Source of the DNA: Chaetorhynchus papuensis
Lineage: Eukaryota; Chordata; Aves; Passeriformes; Rhipiduridae
Assembly (NCBI GenBank): GCA_013396525.1
Contig: VWYX01000656.1
Coordinates: forward strand, 310,001-374,000
Length of the DNA: 64,000 nucleotides
Direction of reading: 5' to 3'
Shown in pieces: positions 52,101-62,800 of this stretch (position 1 is its first letter; the number at the start of each line of letters is the position of its first letter). The notes beneath the pieces are model-generated. The model was not told the DNA's origin and ran no database searches. It saw nothing but the letters and a program-made list of their open reading frames with translations. The position numbers and the translations under genes were made by a program.

Positions 52101-55100
52101 TACGTAACAAAGAACTTGGCCTTTGTCTGATGCTGTGTGCTGGTGAGACCTTGGGGTTGTCATATCCACTGTGAGCTGTTGTCTAATAAGGAACAAATGC
52201 TGGCTTGGTGCAGTGTCAGAGCCTTGCCTGGGCTCATCATTAGTGGGGGTGTGCTGGTTCCTGCAGGGTGTAAAACCCTGCCTGTGGGCAGGCAGCACAG
52301 CAATTCCACCTCTCCTGGGCTGGGGCAGGGCCTGGGTGTCCGTGCCTGAGCTGTCAGGCTGCCAGCCCTGTGCTGGTTCTCTCCTGATGGCTGCACACCC
52401 CAGGGGCAGGTGCTCACAGGAAGGTCTGGGTGTGTTGCACCTTTAGCTTGGTGCAGGTTGTTCCTTTTGGGTTTGGGACTCAGTCAGGGCGGTGGTGTGA
52501 CCCTTTGTGTGCTGTGTGTATTGATCAGTGCTCCAGCAAGGGGTCCTGCACTGCGAACCTGCCTGCAAGTGCACCTGCAGGAGTTTGTGTGCCCAAGCCT
52601 AGTAAGCTCTGATGTATTTAAATCAAACACAGGGGAGGATGTTTCCTTAGGACAGGTGCTCTGCAGCAGCTGAAGTGCATCTAAGCCGTGGTGGGTGACT
52701 GTGTTGTGTTGTGTTGTGTTGTTGCAGCCTTACTTCCATGTGCAGAGCCGGAGCAATACGGACGGATGATCCCTGCATCGTTCTGAAGGTGAGCTGTGTC
52801 CTGCTTCAACACCTTGTCAATATGGAGTAATTCTTCTTCTTGTGCTAGCCACGACAGCTGCTTAAACAGTTCTCTGTTCAAAAGGTTTGCTCATGTAGGT
52901 CTATCCTGGTTTTATTTTCTCCTATAAAAAGTAGCACAAAATCTGTTACACCAAAGATTTCAAAGCACCAAGTTCTCCTGACTTTTAATTTTAAAAAATA
53001 GTTCCCTGGTTTAGCTTTGTTTTCAGGTAATGATAGATGAAAAATCTGCATGTTTGCTGAGACAAAGGCCCACCCCTCCTGTCTTCTTGTGCAAGAAAGT
53101 GCAACGTACAATTCATTCCAGTGTGCATATTGGCATCTGTTCTGCACAGGCACCTGGTGCTACACAGCTGAGGAGGCCAAGCTGCATCCTTCTCCCTCAT
53201 CCTCTTCCTTAGCTTTGTTCCAAATTGACACTCCAATTCTCTGCTCTCCTTTCTCCTTACAACACCTGCAAACTGGGGGCTACAGTTCCATTCTCTCAAC
53301 CCGTCTCTCCTGCAAACCTCTTTCTTCTTTGGAAATCTCTTCCCTTGATAAATCCCCTGCACTGTGCTGCACCCTGGGCCACATCCTGGTCTTGGTCAGG
53401 ACGTGTGTGTTTCAGAACTGTTCTGCCCTGGGACAGGGAGCAGGGCCTGCTGGCAGTGGCGGGTCTTTGCTGGGAGCTGGACACTGCCCTGTGGAGCTGC
53501 ACGTGCTGGGCCACACGGGCCCTGTGGAAAACCACCATCCTTTCAAACCTTTGGGAAGGGATTTGCTTGGGCCAGCTCACACCAACAGCAGCATTTTTTT
53601 TTCCCATGGAAGCTGCTCAGCACAAATCCACGTTTGAGGCTGTGAAATTAAATGTGTTGTAGTACTTGAGAGTAGACAAAAAGAATGAGGAGAGAAGGAA
53701 GGCACAGAACCTTTGCCTTGTTCAAACCACCTCAGTGGTTCCTCCTCCAAGAGCTCATCCTTGCAAGATAACACGGTGTCCCTGTGGTTAATCCAGCCAC
53801 AAATCCTTTGACCTCTGCTGAACTAAACTAAAGTGATGGCCCCTTTAGCATTCAGGAATTATTGACTCTTTGCTATCAAACTTCCTGCATTTGGGGGCCT
53901 GTCAGTGTTGTGTGTTTCCAAAATGGTTTTAATTTACTTTCATTGTTCAGTTTGAGTAGTGGGTTGGCCTGTAACGTGGGAAAAAATAAAATCACTTGAG
54001 AAAGGCAAGGAGGCTGATAAATAATGGATTTGATGGGAAGAGAAATGATTTCTGTGGAATCCTAGTAATGAAACTGTCCAGATAACCCAGACACATCCCA
54101 GCCATACCATGGAAATTAGATATTCCATCTTCACAGTCCATTTCCAGGCTTTCATCTGCTGGCCAGGTGTGCATTGTGGCTTTCCATCTTACACCCCTGC
54201 ACAGCCCCTACTCCTGTGCATTAATTGCACTGTACTGACCTGTAAGTCCAGTGGAACAGTTAAAATGTGTCTGTCAGAATTCTTGCTTTTCTTTAAGCAC
54301 ATGTAATTGCTTAGTGTTGAATGAGATTTGACTTTCTTGGATGCGTGACTTACCAATGCCCAGCCCTTGAATTCCAAGAAATAGCTCATTTCAGGCCATT
54401 TGACCTTGGAAAGAATTAAGAAGTACATTGTCTTCGTGATTTAGACATGGAATTCCACTTCTTTTCTTTCTCACTCCACGTGAATGTTATTTTTTGAGAG
54501 CCTATGTCCAGTCTTCCCTGCTGCCTCAAGGCCAGGTATGCAGAAGGGGCTGCTTTGGCTCACTGGATTAGCTGCAAGATTCACAACCTCAACGATAATC
54601 CCTCAGGTGGCATCTGGTTTCTAAAATATGCAGGCAAGTCCTACTTCCTGTGCAATGGAATAAGATATTTATCCACTTAATCATTTGAACAATCAATGGG
54701 TAGATGTTATTTCAGGTCCCCAAAACATAACTCTGAGAAACATTTAGTAGAGTAATTCTGTTGAACTCGGTGGCATGGCACAAGCACAAACCTCAGTGTT
54801 ACTCCTCATCCATTTTCATATTTGGGAAGGCTTGAGTGAGCAGAGTCCCAGCCCTTGGAGAAATGGCCTTTCCAGACTTAAGTACTTTTCACTGAGCTTC
54901 AGGTAAAGAACAACTTGTTTGGTTTTTATGTTTCAGTAGGGAAGGTGTCACAAAACTGTTGTCATGTAACCAAGGTAGGGGAGATGTCAGGGAAGGCAGA
55001 ATGGACCTGGATTCCAGGTTGGCTTCTTTTCTGGTTGATCAAATATGCTGCTGAGGAGTTTTGCTCCCTTGCCTCCTGCTCTAGGCAGCCAGTGTGTGGG

Positions 55101-58100
55101 AAAGGAACCCAGAGATTATTTCTGACTGCAATGTCCTTAGTTAATCCTGGATCGCAGAAGGGCAGGAAGGGGTCAAGTACTTCTTGAGGGCAGCTTGGGT
55201 GCTTTTGGTTCTGGTGTGTAGTAAGAACAAGCCTGTGCAAATATCAACTTTTGAGGGGATGTTTTTTTTTAAGGTTTTGTCAAGCTTTGTTCATGGTCGC
55301 TTCTAAACATTTCATTACTTTGGCTGTGTGAGAAGTTGTTTGAAAGTAGCCCATTGAACACTTAGCAATGGCTGAACAACTCCTCTGTGTGTGCAGTCTT
55401 TGAAGCCACTGAACTGTGCGTGTGTGAAAGTTCTTACCTGAAGAACAATGCTGAGCATTGCTGTAGGACAGTTCTTTCATTGCTTTGGAGTTTCTTTATC
55501 AAGCTAGCTGCACTAAAACCTCCTTTTTTTTAATCTCTGCAGACTCTGCCATGCTTGGTTCGAATGTGCAGTAAGGACAGGCTGCTGGAGGAGCGGGTGG
55601 AGGGGGCAGAGACCCTGGCCTACCTGATCGAGACGGACGTGGAGCTGCAGAGGATGGCCAGCATCACCGACCACCTCATCGTCATGCTCGCTGACTACTT
55701 CAAGTACCCCAGCTCCGTCAGCGCCATCGCCGACATCAAGAGGGTGCGTTCCTGACCCGCTCTGAACCTCAGAGAAATGGGCAAAACCAAAAATAAATGG
55801 CCACTGGATGGGTTTTTTTAATTCTGTTTAAACCTCATGCCCGAGATCCTCAATTGAAAGGTGACCAGAGGTCCAGCAGGACTTGATTCTTGATGTTTGT
55901 ATTCTCCCAGTCTCAGTCGCTGCTTTCTGGAGACTTCATTATCCACACCAAAAGTGTGTATATCTGGTCTTCCCATCCTCTAAATTTAAACATCTTGCTT
56001 TCAGGAACCAGTACATTTCAGCTTCTTAAGAGATAACAGTCCACATGAAGAGAGGTTTGTTTTTAATTCTTAGGTCAGGTTTGTGGAAAATCTGAAGTTC
56101 AGAGGTGGTTCTGTTGTGTTAAAGCACAAAAACATGTGGATTCCGTGCACTGTTTCATATTATGAGTTATCTGCACTTTCAAGAGGTTGGATAAACAGAG
56201 ACCAGATGTACCTTGGAGTCTTACTGAGTCTGATTATTACAAAGTACCCAAAAAAATAGATTACAGAGTTTTGCTTTTTTTCTGAAACTGGCCCAAGAGA
56301 TAGGTTCATTTCCCTGACCTTTATAGAATGGGGTTAGTTCTGCATGGAGAGCCTCTTGAATTCTATGTAAAAATGCAAATGAAATTTTAAAAAATTAGTT
56401 ACAGTATAAAAAACTACGCAAAAAGAAGTTTAGCAGCTTACTGAGGAGTAATGGACATTGGCTGTAGCATCAAAAATATGATCAGGTTCCAAAAGTGAGT
56501 GGGGCAATTCTAAATATTGTGACAGTGCTCTGAGTGTGCAGTAAGTCTGTAGAAACAGCCAGCTGAGAGTCCAGGGTGCTGGCTTTGGACAGAGTGCTTG
56601 GAATTGCACCCTGTAAGGTAAAACTACGTGAGGAGTGAGCGAGGAATCTGCCAAACAGAGAACTTGTCTGCTTCAAATATTTATAACAATTATATAATGC
56701 TTCTGCTCCAGTATAGCTGCACTGGAGAGAATTACTCATAGAGCTTAATTTTTGACATTTCTTTTATTTCAGCACTTTGCTACCTTATACTGGTATTTTC
56801 CTGGATTTTGTGTAGACTTTGTTTTGTAGAACCCTTTGGTACAGAGTTTTGAGGGCACTCAGAGTCACAGAATTATTCTCATTGAAGAGAACATGAGGAG
56901 ATCTGAGAGCCCAAATTTGCTGTTCCAAGCAGGGTCAGCCTCAAACACCACTGTTCTATGATGCCTTTAGTGCTCCCATTAATTATAGAATCATAAAATC
57001 ACAGAACATCCTGAACTGGAAGGGACCCCAAGGATCATTGAGTCCAACCCCTGGCCCTGCACAGACTCCCCAACAATCCCACCCTGGGCATCCCTGGCAG
57101 TGCTGTCCAAACTCTCCTGGAGCTCTGGCAGCCTCGGGGCCGTGCCCATTCCCTGGGGAGCCTGGGCAGTGCCCAGCACCCTCTGGGGGGAAGAACCTTT
57201 CCCTGATATCCAACCTAAACCTCCTCAACATGGACAGCCTGAGATTTAGAGACCAACTTTGGCTCCTGCTTTTGCTTCAGTTCTCTTGATAAAACTTCCC
57301 TCGAGTCTCTCCCAGTTTTTTCACTCCTTTTGGCTAGTTCCTGTAAGTTTCTGTTGGGAGATAAGAATAATTTTTGCCTGAATACGGTCTTGATAGAGTC
57401 CTGACCTTGTTTTGGCCTCAAATTGAAGACAAAGTTGTCTTCTCTGTAACTCAGCAGAGAAATGAACCCTATTCTTAACTTTGGTCATTGCACTTAGCTG
57501 GTAAACATGGGCATGAGCTCAGGGAGCAGCACTGTGTGCTTCTGGCTGCCCCTGGGGTGGCACACAGAGAGAGTGGATAAGCACCAGTTTAGAGCAGATC
57601 AGAATGTCACAGTGCAGCTGCTCTGGTGGCTGAGCCTGGTGCCTGTGCTGTGTTTCCCAGCTGGACCACGACCTGAAGCACGCCCACGAGCTGCGCCAGG
57701 CCGCCTTCAAGCTCTACGCGTCCCTGGGGGCCAACGACGAGGACATCCGCAAGAAGGTGAGCCCGGGGAGGCNNNNNNNNNNNNNNNNNNNNNNNNNNNN
57801 NNNNNNNNNNNNNNNNNNNNNNNNNNNNNNNNNNNNNNNNNNNNNNNNNNNNNNNNNNNNNNNNNNNNNNNNNNNNNNNNNNNNNNNNNNNNNNNNNNNN
57901 NNNNNNNNNNNNNNNNNNNNNNNNNNNNNNNNNNNNNNNNNNNNNNNNNNNNNNNNNNNNNNNNNNNNNNNNNNNNNNNNNNNNNNNNNNNNNNNNNNNN
58001 NNNNNNNNNNNNNNNNNNNNNNNNNNNNNNNNNNNNNNNNNNNNNNNNNNNNNNNNNNNNNNNNNNNNNNNNNNNNNNNNNNNNNNNNNNNNNNNNNNNN

Positions 58101-59801
58101 NNNNNNNNNNNNNNNNNNNNNNNNNNNNNNNNNNNNNNNNNNNNNNNNNNNNNNNNNNNNNNNNNNNNNNNNNNNNNNNNNNNNNNNNNNNNNNNNNNNN
58201 NNNNNNNNNNNNNNNNNNNNNNNNNNNNNNNNNNNNNNNNNNNNNNNNNNNNNNNNNNNNNNNNNNNNNNNNNNNNNNNNNNNNNNNNNNNNNNNNNNNN
58301 NNNNNNNNNNNNNNNNNNNNNNNNNNNNNNNNNNNNNNNNNNNNNNNNNNNNNNNNNNNNNNNNNNNNNNNNNNNNNNNNNNNNNNNNNNNNNNNNNNNN
58401 NNNNNNNNNNNNNNNNNNNNNNNNNNNNNNNNNNNNNNNNNNNNNNNNNNNNNNNNNNNNNNNNNNNNNNNNNNNNNNNNNNNNNNNNNNNNNNNNNNNN
58501 NNNNNNNNNNNNNNNNNNNNNNNNNNNNNNNNNNNNNNNNNNNNNNNNNNNNNNNNNNNNNNNNNNNNNNNNNNNNNNNNNNNNNAGGCTGTGAGTGGGG
58601 AGGCTGTGAGCCCGGGCAGGCTGTGAGCCCGGGCAGGCTGTGGACCTGGGCAGGCTGTGAGCCCGGGCAGGCTGTGGGCCCGGGCAGGCTGTGGACCTGG
58701 GCAGGCTGTGGGCGAGTGCTCAGCCAGAGGGGCAGCCGGGGGCAGCAGTTCCCACCCTCGCAGCGGCTCGCCCCGTTACGATGTAAATTGCTGGGAATGA
58801 GAAGGCTCTCTCTCCTCCATTAGTATAAACCTTCAGATTGCATGGAATTGGAACAAAAATTAATGTCTTGTTACCAGAGTATACCAAAAGTAAAGTTTAG
58901 TTGTGTCAACGTCTTCACGGTGATGAACTAGACTCCCACATGAAGTTGTCTTTCAACATTTTTGGTACTTGGCTACTCATAAGGAATATTGTTGTGGCAT
59001 ATGAGAAATTTCTGCAACTTGTGTTCTGAGAGAGATAATACACCTCTGTTCTTATCTATCCTATTATATAACAAATGTTTTAAAAAACAATAAACCCTGG
59101 AAAGTCTGCTCACACTGGGAAACGAAGTCAGAATTTGTATCCTGATTCTCAAGTGACCAAGGGGCCTTGCACTGTCATAACAAAGCAGTTGGTGATTTAA
59201 ACATCACAGCAAAGAGATTGGCTGCTTGGAGCACTCACATAGTTAAAAATTAATGTGTGGAAAGTGGAGAGAACTTAATAAATGAATGATTAAAAGGAGC
59301 ATTTTTTTAAAATTAATCATGGATTTGCAGTGTCATGTAGCAAGTGCAGGAGACAGGAATGTTTTCTGAGTTTATTTGCTGGTTAAAGGGGAAAAGCAGA
59401 AGGAAGAGGGCAGGAAAACACAGGATGAAAAGTTAACATCAGGAGGATTTATCAGTGGAGAACCACTCAGGATCTCCAGAATTCAACTCCATAAACTCCT
59501 CTTTTGTTGCTTTAGTTAATAGTGAGGATCCTTCTTTTACACAGCTTTTAATAAGCAGTGGGTGTGTACATGCCAGATTTGGTTGATTTATTATGCAAAA
59601 TCCATCATTCATCTTGATATTAACTCCCTTTTATCCTGGTCTTAAGTGCTTGTGCTGCCTTGCCTAAATATGGCAGAGGAGCCACTGGATGTTTTTTATC
59701 CCCACAGCTCTACAACCTGTCTCTGATCTGTAGTTTGTATATGTTGTGTGCACTCACACATGCTCACTTTAATATGACATTAAGGGTAATTCATGTATAT
59801 G

Positions 59802-59842
<41 letters not shown>

Positions 59843-62800
59843 AAAACACCCTCTTGTTCCTTGGTGATTAAAAGCTGTAGTGGAACATAGAATGTCGATT
59901 TTTTAACTTCTAAATTGTCTGCAGATACACAAAACTTTCCAGTTAATCTGGCAAGAGAGTGTGGCGTGCTGGTTTTAGCTGCAGTTTTTGTGTGTACCAT
60001 TCAAAGTGCTGCAGCTGAAGCCCCAGCAGGCCACGAGCGCTGTTGAGCTGTGCACTGAGCTGGGTTGTTTGGTGCAGATCATCGAGACGGAGAACATGAT
60101 GGACCGGATCGTGAACGGCCTGTCCGAGTCCAGCATCAAGGTGCGCTTGGCTGCAGTCAGGTGAGCCTGTCCTCGTCCGTCAGAGCCTCTGTCTGTCACA
60201 GTGTGTGCTGCCCCTGGGAGAGCTCCTGCTGCCTGTCTGAGAGCTGCTCCGAGCTCACTTGTGCTGTTGGGAACCCTCCTGGGGAGAGGGGCAGTTTTCC
60301 TGGGCTGCTGCAGGGTTTTCTCTTGGCTGTTGCCAGGCTGCTCCTTGCCCACCTCCCAGCTCAGTAATCCTTGTGGAGCAGCAGGGTGTGCATGTCTCAC
60401 AGGGAAGGTTTCTCTTCTGTTTCAGATGTTTGCACAGTTTGTCCCGTTCTGTCCAGCAGCTCAGGACAAGTTTTCAGGATCATGCTGTATGGAAGCCTTT
60501 AATGAAGGTAAGTGAGGAATGGGCAGGTCTCGGTGCCTGGAGTGTTCTGGTCCATTCAGGGAGCACAGGGTGTCTGTTCAGTTGACATGCCTTGCTGTAG
60601 AAGCATGATACAAATTACCTAGAAATCAAAATCCCATGGCCTTCTCCTAACAGAGCCATGAATCAACAAAAGCCAACAGCAGCAAGCATGGGGTTCATTC
60701 TTGGTTTTTGGTTGGTCTTTTGTTTCCTTTTTTTCTTTATTGTTTTCTGGGGGGGAGGATTTTGTGATCAGTGAGTGAAGCTAAATTATTCCCAATGTTC
60801 ACACAGGACACTCCAAGGACTACATGTCCCTTAATCTCAGCCTCAGACTAGATGGCACAGTTCAGACTTGGTCTGTGAGCCCTGCAAGAGAATTCAGATC
60901 TGCGTTTTCTCCTGTTATTCTCTACCTCTTACATCTCATTGCAGATTCTGTAGCTGAAGCCAAAGAGCTCAGAAAGACCTTTAAAAAGACACATTATCAT
61001 ATAATGCAATTTTCCACAAGATTAAGTGAGATCCAAGTGTGTAAGATATAAGTCATCTCTCATCCTGTAGTGTTACTGTCATAAATAGAGATAAATAAAC
61101 CAGTTTCTCAGTTTCAACATCTTTTGGACCTTGGAGATGGAGAACAGACCAAGTCTGCTAGCACACCTGAAGGCTTGGGCAGTATTGCACCCTTGGGAAT
61201 CTCCTGAAGTGAGCTTGACTTGACTGTTGAAGTAAAATGGCCAGAGCACAGAAGGTGTTGTTGGCAGTAGTGAACAAGGGAGGAACATGCTTGGTTTAGG
61301 AATTGGTGTTTGGTGCTGCTGGAGATCCAGGCAGAGATGAGGGACTATAACTTGTCCCAGGCTCCTCTGAGAGGGTGCTCCTGAGGAAATTTGCTGTGTT
61401 GTGCTGAGCATGAGGTACAGAGGAGTTGAAGAGGCTCCTCCTCCTGGAGCTTCCTCTGCATATGTGTCCTTTGCAGAGCAGGGCTTGTCCCCACTGATTT
61501 CTACTAAATTGGTCTAAAAGCTCTCAAATCTGCCTTCTGTGAAACAAGGCATTGCTCCAGCTTGTCCTGGGATGTGCATCATTGTCTGGGTCTGCACTGC
61601 TAGCATCAAAGCAACTCCTGAAGTCTGGAATATCCAGCTACAGCATAATTCCAGGTATTCCATTTCAGTGATCTCTTCATCATCCTACTAACAGAATTTC
61701 TCTCTCTCCTCTGTGACTGCAGGTTTTACAGAATGCTCCAAATGAAATTCTTGTAGTAGCATCTTCCACGCTATGCAATCTTCTTCTGGAATTCTCTCCA
61801 AGCAAGGAGGTGAGTACTTAGCCAGCAGCAGGGAGAGGGGATGGACTGAAGTGAGATTACACAATGGTTCAATTAGCATAAAGGTGTGTTAATTGGCAGC
61901 CACTGCTTGTGACACGTTACAGAGCTGTGATTTTACAGAACCTGTGCCACTGATAGCTTGGGAACAAAAAAAAATCTGCTTACAGTGCTGTGACAGTTAA
62001 TTTGGTCTCTAAAGAAAAGAAGTAGACATAAAGCTTTGTCATTTTCTTTTTACTTGTAAAACACTATTATCTAAAAAGATCAAAAGCAAGAAGAAACCAC
62101 ACTGATTATTTGCAATGTGATCCGTTGTCTTAGAGAATTACTGCTACTGTAACACTGAAAATGCTGGCATAGCTGAGTCTTGTGTTTTTATTGTTCTCAG
62201 ATGAACAGTACAGGATATCTGGTTCTGCAGACTCTGTATTTCATACAGATCATACCCACAGATCAACACTCCCTAGCAGTGCAGCAATTCCCCAAGTCTA
62301 AAATACTTTGTAATTACAGAAAATATTTGCAAGATTTTGCTGTATGTGGGATCCTGCAGGGCACTTTGAGTTACCAAATTATCACTTGATCTTGGTGGTT
62401 TCAATTATATCTGTGAGACAGAAAATTAACTGAAATAATGCCAAGTACAGTTCACTGGCCATGGGGCTTTCTTTAGCAGTCTGCAGGTCAGGTGGTTTGG
62501 GGTTTTTTTTGTTTTGGTGGGGGTTTTTTTTGGTGGGGTTTTGTTTGTTTGTTTTTTGAGGTTTTGTGTTTGTTTGGTTTTGTTTGGGGTTTTTTGTTTT
62601 TGGTTTTTTGGGGTTTTTTTTGTTCTTGTTGGTTGGTTGGTTGGTTGTTGTTGGTTTCTTTTGTTGTTGTTTGGTTGGTTTTGTTTTGGTTTTGTTTTTG
62701 TGGGGTTTTTTTTGAGTTTTTTGTTTGTTTTTTTTTTTTTCTGTAGTGATTCCACTTCAAATTGGAGTGAAATACTCTATTTTCTGTCAGGATACGTGGT

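Larger units (their letters stand above)
57757..60077 (+). other. ARMC8: ARMC8 intron 12 with minisatellite and assembly gap
   Basis: The intron begins with a unit of the 17-bp minisatellite, then 813 N, then more units to about 58720. After that come AT-rich sequence and a (TA)n tract near 59810. The acceptor TTGTTTGGTGCAG is pyrimidine-poor. Confidence 0.9.

Noticed and set aside
53050..53637. 195-codon + frame in intron 10, with overlapping frames
   Set aside because: The composition is moderately GC-rich and several frames are open at once. No domain is recognised, and ARMC8 exons 10 and 11 join perfectly without it.
56862..56885. CAGAGTCACAGAATTATTCTC, similar to a reversed CR1 terminus
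   Set aside because: Only the terminal word matches. The following sequence does not continue as CR1, and a genuine copy starts 100 bp downstream.
57507..58823. 438-codon open frame on the + strand
   Set aside because: It reads through 813 N and out-of-frame over ARMC8 exon 12; the repeated peptide after the gap is the 17-bp minisatellite.
62426..62760. Lys/Thr/Gln/Pro-rich frames (minus) and Phe/Gly/Val-rich frames (plus)
   Set aside because: They are direct translations of the G/T-only intronic tract.
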